NCBI GenBank assembly: GCA_033980235.1
Contig: CM067064.1
Span: forward strand, 7,120,501-7,184,500
DNA from: Diadema setosum
Lineage: Eukaryota; Echinodermata; Echinoidea; Diadematoida; Diadematidae
Reading direction: 5' to 3'
Length of the DNA stretch: 64,000 nucleotides
This document shows positions 46,201 through 58,139 of this stretch, in pieces (the first letter of the stretch is position 1; every line of letters starts with the position of its first letter). The notes beneath the pieces were generated by a model. It did not search any database. It saw only the letters and a program-made list of their open reading frames with translations, and had not been told where the DNA came from. The position numbers and the translations under genes were made by a program.

Positions 46201-46563
46201 AATTTGGAGCTCTCTCATATCAATGAACATGTTTGTTGGAACATTCCTCAGATGATTTCGGTTCAGCACGAGTAAGTTCGTTGTCGTGAGTCCTTCAAAC
46301 AAGTCAGGAGAAAGTCTCTCCTGTATGTGATCAATATTGACAAATGTACTTGAAGTCCTATCTTCAAGACAAGTTGAACACTTCGGGACGTTGAATACAC
46401 TCTCGCACGAAACACTTTGCTGAACGGCATAGCAAGTACACATGTCACAGATGCTCCTCTGCGCTGGTACCAATGACAAAAGACCAGATAGCACAGACAG
46501 TGTCAGAAGAAACGTGGTAAAATACGGCCCGCACGGCATTCTGCTCTCACAAGTTATCAACAT
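43270..46563 (-). CDS. Single-exon LRR-Ig receptor-like protein, 1097 aa, no TIR domain
   Basis: A secreted or surface recognition protein of the Toll-receptor ectodomain type. A signal peptide is clear from the second Met (residue 9): MPCGPYFTTFLLTLSVLSGL. A Cys-rich N-cap (CDMCTCYAVQQSVSC) precedes more than twenty leucine-rich repeats at about residues 70-865, with LxxLxLxxN cores such as LRSLELSENAIS and LRKLDLSHNRI. An LRRCT cap follows (NPLVCDCNQRWLLGL, about 870-918), then one C2-type Ig-like domain (about 925-1015: VTCPV, ITWFS, LSCVAKS). A short hydrophobic run (FVALLYLCYCQLCFL) at about 1062-1078 may be a membrane anchor. No TIR domain follows, so it cannot signal like a Toll receptor alone. 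An acceptor-like CAAG lies just before the ATG (46567-46566), so a 5' non-coding exon is likely. It is a TLR-like LRR-Ig gene of a probable multigene family; no orthologue is claimed. Confidence 0.9.
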   Translation of the reverse strand: MLITCESRMPCGPYFTTFLLTLSVLSGLLSLVPAQRSICDMCTCYAVQQSVSCESVFNVPKCSTCLEDRTSSTFVNIDHIQERLSPDLFEGLTTTNLLVLNRNHLRNVPTNMFIDMRELQIVTLSWNLLTAIPLFSNNTSLRSLELSENAISNVGQHLRQDVPRLEQLVLSFNRIKRFKADQFPISLRSVDLSANLIEKLDKSSFGGLLQLQRIDLGENRLKGIVSETFILPSLRIVRLQDNQISWVSPDAFSSNMTYLSLLRNRLTELYSADGFPNLQTLYLPSIRWISSGLEKLEYLSVYGENEDFKVGSTLENVDTLKAIVITGSAEEIISFTNHSFLSAIFMYSSQVESLQHVTKLSALSVLRVADSKLRVVPLVAGLKMLRNIDLVGNEITAVHASMFENLPKLEYICLAENRISYLTGHFQTPNLHIIDLQQNRISSTDAEISFPPWVEVLHFSDNNLQRWFPFTDTRFLLRLYVSRNKLAFVDWNTFGIVYSLEVLVLAYNRIAAVYAFPFSPRLGLIDLSNNPLIYIDPSAFLTTVKVTKLNLKNTRISEFEFRLPLLRTLYLSDSKLQGIPRNLSQLCPDLYDLTLCGIHIVDLDLDVLEPLPLKTICLDSRAAHLASKQFQFLKRVDSVDLLLPPSMEITCSDFAAIAPRTSLRITGGFIKEFNETHCKIPHLFELSLTEVIVEDSILKQILAGGLVTYVTFIKVKLTSDFSFQDEDKILHARNLINLKYSLSRLKKIPPIFAPNVFNLYLSGNLLTNFDCDRVLYFYRQLRKLDLSHNRISFISRCSRIVNSHPLETLILKGNKIGLLRVQHYDTYFSIFSRLRYLDLTSNNLRYLSQDIVPTSAWNMPLFYLTLNAYDNPLVCDCNQRWLLGLDDRLTFQNGVCAAPEINEGRLVTDLIKEYFPCPPLITASKVCAYINDSLIVSVTCPVTSQPKPNITWFSSSLLLNDTLFTQPGEPGEKGHVEIDMNNFVNQEFILSCVAKSIYQSLEMDIELSVELSSETVERPKFRNASLMCKASERLDGVTKLKGVTDLPLGILKSGAAGRFKLNKPYFVALLYLCYCQLCFLSNNCQDMLLYMIKSASH

Positions 46564-46565
46564 TC

Positions 46566-46590
46566 CTTGAAACGAAAACAGAAATACATT
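46566..46590 (-). promoter_or_regulatory. Probable splice acceptor just upstream of the LRR-Ig start codon
   Basis: On the minus strand TTTCTGTTTTCGTTTCAAG precedes GAATG, a pyrimidine-rich tract plus AG two bases before the ATG. It implies the main exon begins at 46565. Confidence 0.55.
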
Positions 46591-47111
46591 AAATCATATT
46601 AATCAGTGGAAGGAAAATGGTAGCATAATATAAATGACATAAGTCAACAGAATTTCGAATATGCAGTTTCGCGTACCTTTGCTTGTAGTAAATTGCCAGG
46701 CTCTTATAGGATCAAGGGGTTCGATAATGTAGTCACAATTTTACTGTCTTATTCCCTTTGAACCCATCCTTGATGCTGCCTATCTCGGAGGAAGATTAGG
46801 TCTTCATGATGATAACTACTTTTCGCTATCCCTACTTATAAAAGATGAACAAGGCATAATGGTAAAGATATGGGGATGCGCGAATACAAATTGCGCAAAG
46901 ATTGTTTGAATAATAATATCAAAACTACTCAATGATGTATCGATTTATAAAGAACGGGGACTTTAGTTTCATTTGTCAGAAGTAATTGGAAAAGTGATAA
47001 AATCGGCTTCAGTTCACTTTTGTGCATGTTTCTGGATTTAATCGATATTATTTTGCTTTATATGCTTAATAAATAGAAGAGACTTTATTTCATTTAATAA
47101 ACGAGTTATAA
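46591..47111. other. Upstream flank of the LRR-Ig gene, nothing recognised
   Basis: AT-rich unique sequence; no TATA box or first exon could be assigned. Confidence 0.4.
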
Positions 47112-47240
47112 TTTTACGATCGGGGATCGCACTGCCATCTTTCTGAGCAATGTAAAGATTCATTCTTAACGCTGACAAAATGTCGGGTATACATGTATTT
47201 TTACAGTTAATCTATAAAAATATGCCCCCCCCCCCAAAAA

Positions 47241-47280
<40 letters not shown>

Positions 47281-47355
47281 TATACATTTTGTCAGCGTTA
47301 AGAATGAATCTTTACATTGCTCAGAAAGATGGCAGTGCGATCCCCGGTCGTAAAA
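47112..47355. repeat. Long near-perfect inverted repeat, 72-bp arms, 100-bp low-complexity loop
   Basis: Arms 47112-47183 and 47284-47355 differ at one base by direct reading. The loop contains a C run, an A run and (TA)n in succession. Confidence 0.95.
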
Positions 47356-47800
47356 GGCACAATGTACTGTGGAATTTTTTCGCGATTCTATTGAATACCG
47401 ACAGCTTTTGAACAAAGAGGATGTTGGAACTCAATCTCAAGCCTAATGCTAGGAGGTTCGAAAAGGAGTTCTAACTGCCTGTAACTTTACATGATCGACA
47501 AATGCTTCATGTCATTTTATATCCTGAGACAGTGTACTACATGTATTATTATTATAGGTTTTATAATTACTTTGCACAATCTCTTCTTGACAGTCGTTAA
47601 CTGAAGGAGTAAAGGGCTATCTTAATCGATGTTCAACCGCAAAATATGAAGCAGACTACGAGAACAAGGGTCCTTTGAGAAGTCTGGCCGCCCACCATTA
47701 CCCCCCCCCCCCCCCCTCCCCGCTTCTTTTCCTCCACATAGTCGAAATTGTCCTTTGAGTGGGATCATAATGATTTGCCCAATAAACGACTTTCGTAAAG
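47356..47800. other. Intergenic, nothing recognised
   Basis: Unique AT-rich sequence up to about 47690, then a C run at 47701-47716. Confidence 0.4.
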
Positions 47801-47805
47801 GCCCT

Positions 47806-49243
47806 GGCAGCACCTTTCCGGACAACTTGCGTGTGACTTGCGAAGAAAAAATTTTGCTACCCGGAGATCCTCGCAGATGGCCCACAATTGAGTCATTATG
47901 AGGAGTTGCGCACACAAGTCCTACATATAATCTTTGCCCGCAGCCAAGTTTAGGCCCTGTAACACCTTTCCGGGCATTCTAAGCGAGCTTGTTTTGTGTG
48001 GGGATTTTTCAGCATGCAGAACAATTTTTGCGGGCGGACAAGGATTTGGGCGAGTTGCTCATGCGTCTTACCTGCTGGACCTATATGCTACTTATGATTT
48101 ACTCACGTGCATTCCGTGTGACCTGCGTGTCAGGCTGACGACTCTGTGCAGGAATCCCTCTGAAGGACTTCAATATGGTAGAGGTGCTACAGAATGTCAT
48201 CGCCGCAGCCGACTCTCAACTAACCAGCAGAAAGGCAGTAACTGACCCCCGTTTCAGCATGATGCACGCAATTTGCTCGAATACGCTCCATGCCAGCAGA
48301 ACTGACCAGCTACACGGATGTTTGCAGTATCACCATTTCTTGCCAGTAAAACATCCGTGTTGTGCTCGTCCGATGCCCGGCGACAGCGCGCGTGTCCGGT
48401 GCATACCATAGGCACAGATCCACGGGCAACCTACGTACTTTAAGCGGGTTAACTGCCTGTGACTTGCGGCAGCTATAGACCTCCTACTGATGTTCTGCGT
48501 GGACATCTCCTGGCAATCCCCGCGACTCACCCGGAGCAAGTTTTGAGCATGCCCAAAACTTGGCTGCTGGCAAATCAGACGTGCGCGCTCACAGGCAGTG
48601 GCGGATCTAGAGGGGGGGGGGGGGGGGGGGCGCGCAAGGGGCGCACGCCCCCTTTTTTCATCGTTAAAAACAAATGAAAAGAAAAAGAAAAAAAATAAAT
48701 GAAACCCGGAAGCGGCACCAGAAATATTAGTTGCCCCCCCCCCCCCCCCCCCCCCCCACCCGGGCCCCGTACAGAATTCCTGGATCAGCCCCTGCTATTG
48801 GCAACTACGGGCGAGAAACGTGCTAGATACTGTCGGGTGCGTGCCATCTGCGGGTACCTCCGGGTAGCAAAAATTGTCTCCCGCAAATAACAAACAAGGC
48901 TTGCCCGGAAAGGTGTGAGCATGGTCAAAACCTGTTCTGGGTAAGTCGCGAGGATTGCCCGCATAGGCTTACGCAGAACACCAGTAGGGCGCCTCGTAGC
49001 GGCCGCACGTAGCAGGCAATTCCCACACAGGTAACACGCGTAGTTAATTGTAACGCAGGTACTTTGCAGTGCCCGTATATCGTCAGTAACTAAAACTTAA
49101 GTAGAACGCAAGTACCACGCGTTCAGCAGGCAAGACGCACGCGAAACTGGCCCAAATCCTTGTCTGCCCGCAGAAAATTATCCTGCGTGCTGGAAAATTC
49201 CCACACGTAACAAGCCCGCAAGGCTTGCGCGGAAAGGTGTGAG
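47806..49243. mobile_element. Cluster of interleaved inverted repeats with CACCTTTCCGG ends
   Basis: Three inverted pairs are visible. Pair A: 47806-47885 with 48840-48917 (TTTGCTACCCGGAG and inverse). Pair B: 47962-48092 with 49120-49240 (GGACAAGGATTTGGGC and inverse). Pair C: 48495-48556 with 48918-48984 (CGCGACTCACCCGGAGCA and near-inverse). A and B interleave instead of nesting, and both have CACCTTTCCGG-type termini, so at least two related elements overlap. No coding sequence is supported. Confidence 0.7.
48596..48794. mobile_element. ~200-bp hAT-like MITE (CAGTGGCGGATC ends)
   Basis: Starts CAGTGGCGGATCTAGAGGGG and ends GAATTCCTGGATCAGCCCCTG's inverse-type terminus at 48774-48794. Long G (48614-48631) and C runs lie inside each end. 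This is a widespread animal hAT-type end. A target duplication is not evident. Confidence 0.65.
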
Positions 49244-49961
49244 AGGGATGCATCCCTGTAGAGGATTGCATATATCGCCTGTTGAAACTTTTCATCACAG
49301 CCGAGTTAATTTCTCGACAAGATTTGAATTAAAAACAAAGATATGTAGCACATCAATTTGTAATTTCGAACACACACACACACACACACATAAAGCATAA
49401 AGGAGAAAATTGCATAAATGGACATACCTTGACAGCCACGTCATAGGTTGCTTTCAAGAAGGACGTGAAAACGCTCTTTCTTCAGGTTGCCTCAAAATAG
49501 AAAAAAAAAAAAATGTGAGCTTTCTTTCACCAGTCCTTCGATTCCTATAGTGCAAGACGCAGGAGAACCCACATTATTTTGATAGCAAAGAATGATACAA
49601 AATGATGCCGGATAAGAAGACAGCTTGCATTATATTCAGGTGTGACAGTATACATATATATATATATACATCTCACCATCAAGGATTTAAATGTCGTCCT
49701 AAGAATTAACCATGTTTTGCTGGTGAATGCAAATGAACCCCATCATAGCATGATTAATGGAATGCAGATCTGACACAGGCGAAATGTCATCATAAAGAAA
49801 TCCTCCTATAAATCATCATCACCGACGTAGCTTATTCGAGATCATCCACAGATCCTTGTCATGTCTTTCAAAAACACTCCGTAAAACACTCCAGACTCTA
49901 TTCCATCCCGTCCAGTATCTCTGTTCTCTTGTCGCTTAAAACAAAAACAATAACACAACAC

Positions 49962-50005
<44 letters not shown>

Positions 50006-50848
50006 AATCAAACGTTTTCCTTCAGCCTAGGAATCTACCGAGAGGTATATACAATGTATGTAGACGTAAAAGCTTCACAAAAATCCCAGCTTATGTCCCG
50101 TAAAGGTAGAAACGCCGAGTCATGTGTGTCTGTTCACAATACTGTAATAAGTTTTGGGATGAAGATGAAATCTCGAGTCCCTTCCATTTCTAACAACTTT
50201 GATTCGGTATTTGTCATTAATTTTTAACATTTATTATATGTCAGTTCACAATATTTTCCTTGATTACAGTACTGTACTGATTTAGTGTTTATAGGCGTAT
50301 TCAAATGTGTCATTTGTTTATTTTTGTTTATACGTATATTTCTGATATGAAAGTGATTTGTCAATACTCATGTGTCATGCCCAATATTCCAATAGTGTAT
50401 GACTTACATTTTACATTTTTGACAGCCTATTTGAAACCATATTGGAGCTGATTCTAGCAAGAGACCAATTACCAACAAGCGTTCTCACAAATGTTTCAAA
50501 AATATTTTTTCCTTTCTTTTCTTTTGACCACTGTAAAAAAAAAAAAAAAAAAAAAAAAATTAGAGATTCTGGTTTGAAGTTGTTGATTAAAAGAGTGTTA
50601 TTTCGCGAATTTTATTATGAAGCTATTCGTCACCACTTCATTGTTGTAAGGAAATATTCTTTCATACTTTACCATTTACTAGTAAATGGTGCTTGACAGC
50701 TAGTCTTAAGTTCATTTTTGCATAAATGCTATCTTATTACTTCTTTTGTAAAGTTTTTGTATGAAATGAATCCATTTGTATTTCAATGCAATAATTTCTT
50801 GCAGAGCGCTTTTAAAAAAAAAACAAGAATTGTTTGTATACATGCATG

Positions 50849-50891
<43 letters not shown>

Positions 50892-51154
50892 CATATATTG
50901 TATACATACATATGTTTATAAATACATATACATGTACACATATAATATGTATACACACACATATATATAAACGTACAGGTGTATATACAAAATATGTAAA
51001 TACACATATTCATGCATTCGTTCTATCTTACAAATGCGTAAGTGTACAGGTTAGCTATACAAGGTACTCTGCAGTTAATTTCTAGGCAATCCAAGTATGT
51101 GAGCAAGAGCAGCAAATGACATGTAAGATATTAGGATCTTTCATGAAGGTCACT
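49244..51154. other. Intergenic, microsatellites, no gene seen
   Basis: (CA)n at 49372-49390 and 49962-50000, an A run at 50535-50559, (TA)n at 50852-50888 with variable TATACA/CATATA sequence to about 51000. ORFs there are TA/CA artefacts. Confidence 0.55.
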
Positions 51155-51857
51155 GTTTTATTACAAAACATTTAATGTGTTCATTTCCATTTTCATTGTA
51201 TGCAACTATTTCATATACAATTGCTATTATGACATGTACTAATAAAGTTATGACAACAGCTCCTACACACAAGAATGACCAAAAAAAAAAAAAAAGTGCA
51301 TTTCATGACGGAACAGCACATCAGCTGACAACGCTGTTCTGTAAAACGTGGGCATACAAGAATGTCTCTCGGGCTTCCACATTCCCATTTTGCTGCTGAA
51401 GCATACGATGATTAAAAAAAAAACAAAAAAACACCAAAAACAACCAGGACTGACACACAGCTGACAGCTGGGCCCAAGGGTCATTAAGGTTTCTCAAAAT
51501 CATGATACTCATTTCGCTGTTAAATTGAAGAGATGAGCGGACTGAGGTTTTCTTTAATATAAACTTGAATCTCCAAAAATGGTAATATTCCTCAAACGTC
51601 TTTGACTGCATCAAGTTGGGGCAAGTTAGGAAACATGCGTAAATCCATTGTACAAAAGAGGAGCACAACAGTGAAACGAAATGTTATGAAAATGTATACA
51701 CATGCACAGACAAAAAGTAAACAATACTTAAAAGTAATCTCCTGGGAAGTAGACATGACATTTCAATAATCGCCCGACACTACAAATACTGGATTGGTAA
51801 GAATTGGTACCAACATACGAGGAAAATGAAAATCACTATGCAGTAAAAATCCCGAAC
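51155..51857 (-). other. Candidate 3' terminal non-coding exon (minus strand)
   Basis: On the minus strand GTTCTCTCTTTTGCAG precedes GTTCGGG (exon start 51857), and AATAAA (TGTAATAAAACA) lies at about 51155-51160. If real it could be a distal 3' UTR exon of the LENG8 gene or of an unseen transcript. It has no convincing coding sequence. Confidence 0.25.
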
Positions 51858-54800
51858 CTGCAAAAGAGAGAACAAGTTAGTGATAAGGCCTAGTGCACAA
51901 AAATAGAAGATATGTTGACAGCATCTGGCTCGAGGAAGAGGATTAACCTTCCGAAGGTGAGGGGGACCTCTCCTGGAAGATGATGATGATGATGTTTTCA
52001 GCTGGATACTGGCCTGGAGCTCAGACTGACCATGTTTGCTTTGAGGTACTGCTCACAATGATCAAGAGATGATACAGCCACGGTAGTTCTCATTCCCCTC
52101 TGCTACTGTTAGCCTTGGGATGTTTCTGGATTGGTCGCCGATTCCAGCTCAGTGAGGGGTCTAGTATGCACCGCTACCTGCTTAGGGACACAAATCTCTA
52201 TCTATACTCCCCTAGAAGACACTGAGAACATTGCACATCTCAAGCCCTGACTATCGTGAACAATTACTACTGAATAAGAACTACGTACAGCATGAAGAAA
52301 GTGCCCTCTGATGTTACACACAATCCGTGATTATCATGGTACAATGAACAGCTGTTTATAATGGTCTTAGGATTAACAATCTCATGGCAAAGACATAGCA
52401 ACAATGCTGCAATACCAAGAGACGAGCTGATAAATAAGACTCAATGCTTGCTATGAAAAAAAAAAAACAACTAAAAATGTGGCCAGCCAGACAGGCAACA
52501 TCGCGATGCCCTTTCTCTTCCTGGAAAAACTAAGATGTATCTTGTCCCCAGTTCCCCATAACTCATGCCATTAGTCCCTTCTCAAGATCAACTTACCAAG
52601 TACTGACACACCACGATGGCAGATGCAACTACAACGAAAAATTCCTTGCTAATCGTATACTGCCTGAACTCTTTTCTAAGTCATGCTTCACAGAGCAACA
52701 AGGCAAATACATCTCAAACACCTGCGAGGGATCACCAAGAGGATGGAAGCGAGCAACAAATCCAAGAAGTGGCAGTGACGGGGATTGCCACATGTGGCAG
52801 TGCATAAAGGATTTGTGTATCTGCTGCCTGCCAAAAGGGTTACAGTCAGCTGCTCAGTCTACAGTCAAAGGCGGGAGAGATATCATAAGATACTAGTAAC
52901 TGGTTGCTGACACACTTTTGAGAGGTCTTGTTTATCAGCTGGGCTCAGATCTATGACTAATCTTCTTTTCCTGGATAACATGCACGATGGTATCTTCAAG
53001 ATGCACAAAGGTTGTTGTTGGTAAAGTGGCAATTCACTGCAGAGGCTGAAACAGGTGCTATCAACATGATGAAAGGCACATCACTCATCATCTATAACAG
53101 AAGTTGAAATCTAGACTTGTACTGAAGTGAAGTAAAGCAGTATTGGCTCCTATTCTTCCTTGGACTGGATCGTGGACTGCACAGATGGAGGCAAGAGTCA
53201 GTATTACTCATCCAGTACCTTGAAACATCATATAGTGTTGAAGGACACCAGGGTATCTCTAGCATCACTGAAGAGCGAGATGAAACAGGACTGATGCAGA
53301 GGGTGTTTGCTGGAACCAGAAAACATCTGATGAAGAGGAAGCAACGAAGAGGGGTACTTACTCATGATGGCCCTCGCCTGAAAAGATGGGATTGCCTCGC
53401 AATGCTGCACAAGTCACAATCAGAAGGAGGGTGGAACTGGTTCTCTTCAGATGCTTAAACCATTGTTTTTGAGATGAAGAGGAGGGCGGGCACTGGCACA
53501 GGAGGATCGTATAAACTAATGAAGTCTGGCTGGACCAAATGGGATGACAGGGTGGATGCAGGAGTTGCTGGAATCTTGAGGCATACTACTCTGGGGATGA
53601 GGCATGTTTGTCAAGTATCGAGCCAGGTCCAAATCGACATCAGGGGTGAGACGAAGGGTGAAGCCGCAAGAAGTACGGTGGATGCAGGAGTTGTTGGAAT
53701 CCTGGGGCATACTACTCTGGCGATGAGGCATGTTTGTCAAGTATCAAGCCAGATCCAAATCCACATCAGGGGTGTGACGAAGGGTGCATTGGCAAAAAGT
53801 GGATGTAGGTTCATCCATCCTGGGTTCTGCAAAAGCGACAAATGGCACCTAACCAGCATATGGGTGGACGAGCAAAGGTGTGAACTCCCTCAAGAGCAGC
53901 AACAGAGGAGTCATGAAGGGTGATAGAGCAAGGTGTAGCTGAAGGCCCTTCTCCTCTGGGCATAGGCAATGAACTCCAATCTGAACAGTTTTAGAAATGC
54001 ACACATCTACACTAGCTGAATTTCAGCCTCCATCCAGAGGCAAATCAAGGGTCCAGGACAGTGATCTTCCAGGAACATAGCTTCAAGGTTTTCCCTGCTG
54101 AAGTACTGGCAGAAGATTACGAAGGAACTCTCTAGAACTGCATGGACACACACAATACACAGCTTAGCGGAAGCTTGAAGATGCATGAACAGAAACAACA
54201 TCAGGGCAAAACTGAGTAACATGACAGGGTACTTCTTCAGATTCATTACTGCCAAGGCTTGGAGGAGACCCATCTGGAATCCACATGCTGACACAGAAAC
54301 AGCGTTGAAAAAGGTTACAGTAATGCTTATGCCTAAAAGTGAAGTGCTCATGAAATCATCTGGTCACAGCAAGTCACAAGAATCTCGATGAAGGGTGACA
54401 AAATTTATTCAATCTGGACCGATGATGATCTGGGAAGTGGGATGAGCCAAACTTTGTTTTACACTTCTCTCGCTAACCTGCTCTTCAGTCTTTGCACTGG
54501 TTCCGGCACTACTATCCGATGAGGGCTGCATAAAAACAAGTGTTTCCACACCGGGAGAAGGATCTAAACTTTCCACAGGATCAGAAGCCAGCAGCCCACC
54601 TCTCGTAAACCCACTCTGTTGTCATGTGCCAGTCTTCTGTAACGCCTGGATAATCTTTGCCTGATCTGCCCAACCGTTCATACGCAAATCTGCAAATTTC
54701 CTTTCGAGGCTTGGCGAAATGGAGGGAGGCAATGCTCTCCGACATTCAGACAATTGGGAAGTTTACCATGCTGACAAGCAAACATGCAAATTATTGAAAC

Positions 54801-57800
54801 TAAACCATGTCCTACCATGGGCAACGACGATCAAATCACTTCAAAAAGCTACACCGGAATGGAAGTGCCAGGTGCACTGGGAGATTAGAGGTGTAAACCA
54901 GGGAAAAGGACAAGCTACCAGTCTATTAGAGAAAACTTTTAAGAACTAGGGTGTCAATGCTGGCCATTTATGCATACTGTTGTCCAAACACTTCAATGTT
55001 TAACAAAAAAAGCATACATGTCAGCAAAGTGATGCGGCCACATATGAATTAGGTTTTGCTACATGAATACTCATCAGAAATCTTGTTCTGCAAGTTATTA
55101 ACACCTAGCCTGGGCCTCTCAAGCAAGCCACATTACACTTACATTGTCAATCCATCCACACCTATGAAGTGCAAGTGCAGAGACAAGAAGATGTGATTTC
55201 TGTAATTGACACTATAGCAGTGAGAACCAACAGTGTTTACCCAACCATAACACTGGAAACAAGCCTGTAAGCTGTCTGGCTATGGCCTGTACTGAGGTAA
55301 ATTATACGAAACTAAACATATAGGTTTTTGAACTGTTTTCGGAAATACATTTATTACTGCGTGGAATATAATTTTTTTTTTTTCCACGACGGATTTTGTC
55401 CACAGTCAACTCAGCATATCTTCATCAAGAAAAGTTCTTCACAAACAATGTTAACAAAAATATGGGATATATGGACTGACAGACAAAACGACATACAGAT
55501 GGACTAAAGGAAAGATAAATGGACTAAAGGAAAGATAGATGCCCAGAAGTCATAAAGTCTACAGCATTCTTCTGGTAAGGAGGCATAGAAGAGTTGACTA
55601 AATATACTTTAAAGAGAGTATCACGCGGCTGGTACTCCAGATTATGCAACAGACTTGTTTCCAATGTAGAGGTTTTACATACACCATGCTAGAAAGTATA
55701 CACACCTAACCACTGATACAGGTATTCATTACAATTTGAATTCGGATACCATGTCCTTAAGAGGTATTCACATACTTTTGCTACCTGCTCTGCTATTTTC
55801 ATGATTTGAAGAGTGATAAAACTGTACACTCTTTCATAATTCTAATGCTTTAATTCACAGATATGGAATACTGAATTCGGAAAAGTCATCACCATAAATA
55901 TATTAATGAACGCCAATTCATATAGTTGGCAATGAATCCTAAAAATTTGAAAGGTCCTAGGAGGGAGCTTACTGAGCTCCTCTACTGGCCTGAGATCACA
56001 ATCCCAAAACTGGGAAACATGCATTGTTTCCCTCAGAAAATACAATTTTGCATTGTCTTACACAAATACATTTCAAAATTCAAATGATAATATGCAGTTA
56101 TCAATATGTATGAATTAACACCAGTCCTAAGGTTTCTCCTTTCGTTTCAGTTCTCAGGGACATCTTTCCCCTTTCTCGTTACTCTTCAAGATTTCAATCA
56201 TACATCAAGTGTCTTGGTCCTGTTGAACAATCAACCCCAGTTTTTACACAAAGTCAGAAATAATGCCAAGCAGCGTCAAAGAAAGGCCCAAAAACTCTCA
56301 TTTGCATGTCAGATAAGAACAAGACCATTGTGCCAAAACTAGTGAGTGACTCCACAAAGATTTTAGGAATCTTTTACAACTTTGGAGAAAATATAATTCA
56401 AACAAAATAGCACAGCAGTCAGCTGCATTTTCAGAAGTATTGGCATGGGAAACAAAAATCATAACTTATGTTGAAAACAGCAAAGGCAGGTAACAAAAAT
56501 AAATGATCACAGTTCACACAGTACTACTTTCATAAAGCACCAGTGGAACCAGACTGATAAGGGGAATGTCTTCAAAGTTTGCAAAATTATTTTTAAAAAT
56601 GGCAGGTTAATTCAGTAAACATATGATGGGAGCCATGTTCATAACAACTCTTATGGAATAAATGAAATGCCTTCTCGTTGTTCACTTATGCCAAAGGATT
56701 GATTTTTATTAAAGTTGCAAAAAAATATGATCTGACTAATTCAGAAGCAAATTCATACTCGTTCCTGATTTCAGGGACTGGCAAACTCAAAGGAGATCAT
56801 ACAGCTTTTTACAAACACATGTGTACTGTCCAGGTACAACAGTGAATTTTGCGCATGAGCTTAGTAAGGTGGTCATTTGTTTAATGGCAATATCAAGTTT
56901 TGGTCTTCTCGAGTGTTTTTTTTTTTTTTTTTAAATGCTCTGATTGCACAAGTGATGTATAATGCCTTTTATGAATGAATGCTCACGGAAAGCAAACTGT
57001 CTTTGATTAAGACTACTTTCTTGATATTTCTAAAGGCTATCAGAATTGGATGCAGGCACAGCATCTGTGTCTGTACTTGAATCAGTAATACTTACCACAT
57101 AAAACATTTCGAAACTTTTACTCCAGTTCGTGCATAGCATTAAGATTGCATACTTTTTCCTCGGTATTTCCTCTTTATGATTTGTGAATAGAAAACTGTG
57201 AGCATGGAATGAACTGCTTCTTAGGAATGACAGTATTCAAAGATGTCATGCTTCTAACCTGCCACAACTTTAAGAATCTAGAATTTGATAGATTTCCTTC
57301 CTCATGAATTCCTGCATTCCACCCTTCACTTGAGATCTACTGATGCCTTTATGAAAGAAGTTCACATGCAATGACTGGTTACAAGACTAAAAGGAAATAC
57401 ATGGCTTATATGAATATCTAGTCACTGACACTTCACAGTTTACAGAAAGGTATAATGACATATCTACCCTGGAGGCATATAAGCACTGTGTCCTTTCAAA
57501 GTGGGTAAATCATGTGTCAAAATTTTAACTCAGAAAGTAACTTCACTTCATAGAACTATCAAATGATTACATCAGCAACATTCTCATTTTCCATTACAGA
57601 TGTATGACAAGTAACAGGGGGAAAAGAAGAGAAAGCAACAAGATTAGTCAATCATTTCATCAGTTGTGCATCACGAATTACAGATAACATCTTGAAGTAT
57701 ATCTTGGTATCAAAGGAGTAACTTTTATGAAATTTTCAATTGATTTGAAAACTTGTGACCACAAATTTCACACTGATGAGCATTGTTTTTTTTTTTCACT

Positions 57801-58139
57801 GTCATCACCAATCATGAAAAGAAATCCAAATCACAGAAGCACCCCTCTAATGAAACTGACAATTTTTTGATGGTCACATAATGCTTATGAAATACATGAC
57901 TATCTGCATTTACGTCAAACTGCTGGTGGTGCTTTTCACAAACAGTTACACCCTTTCTCCGTGTCCAGAACTGTAAGATGCAAAATCATGTCAAATACAA
58001 TATACCGTTTGGAAATGCTTTGAAGCCCTCTCTCCACGCAATTGCTCCCAACCAGGGCTCTTCTCCATTGTTCAATTTGATTTGGTTCCCATGGTAACAC
58101 AGAATTTGTGGAGTACTATTTTTCTCCCAGGGAGATGCC
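51858..58139. other. Mostly unique sequence downstream of LENG8, no coding gene supported
   Basis: Noticeably poorer in microsatellites and MITEs than the rest of the window, so a long LENG8 3' UTR or a non-coding transcript is possible. A minus-strand AATAAA at 56705-56710 lies about 1.4 kb after the LENG8 stop. Small frames at 52616-52807 (+), 53474-53923 (+) and 54007-54351 (-) resemble nothing I know. Confidence 0.45.
53552..53786. repeat. 126-bp tandem duplication
   Basis: GTGGATGCAGGAGTTG starts at 53552 and 53678; the copies match closely over about 109 bases. The period is a multiple of three, so a plus-strand frame of 149 codons carries a 42-residue repeat and the minus strand is also open. 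Confidence 0.85.

Noticed and set aside
54007..54351. 114-codon minus-strand frame as a gene
   Set aside because: No recognisable domain, no splice or start context, and other frames nearby are equally open.
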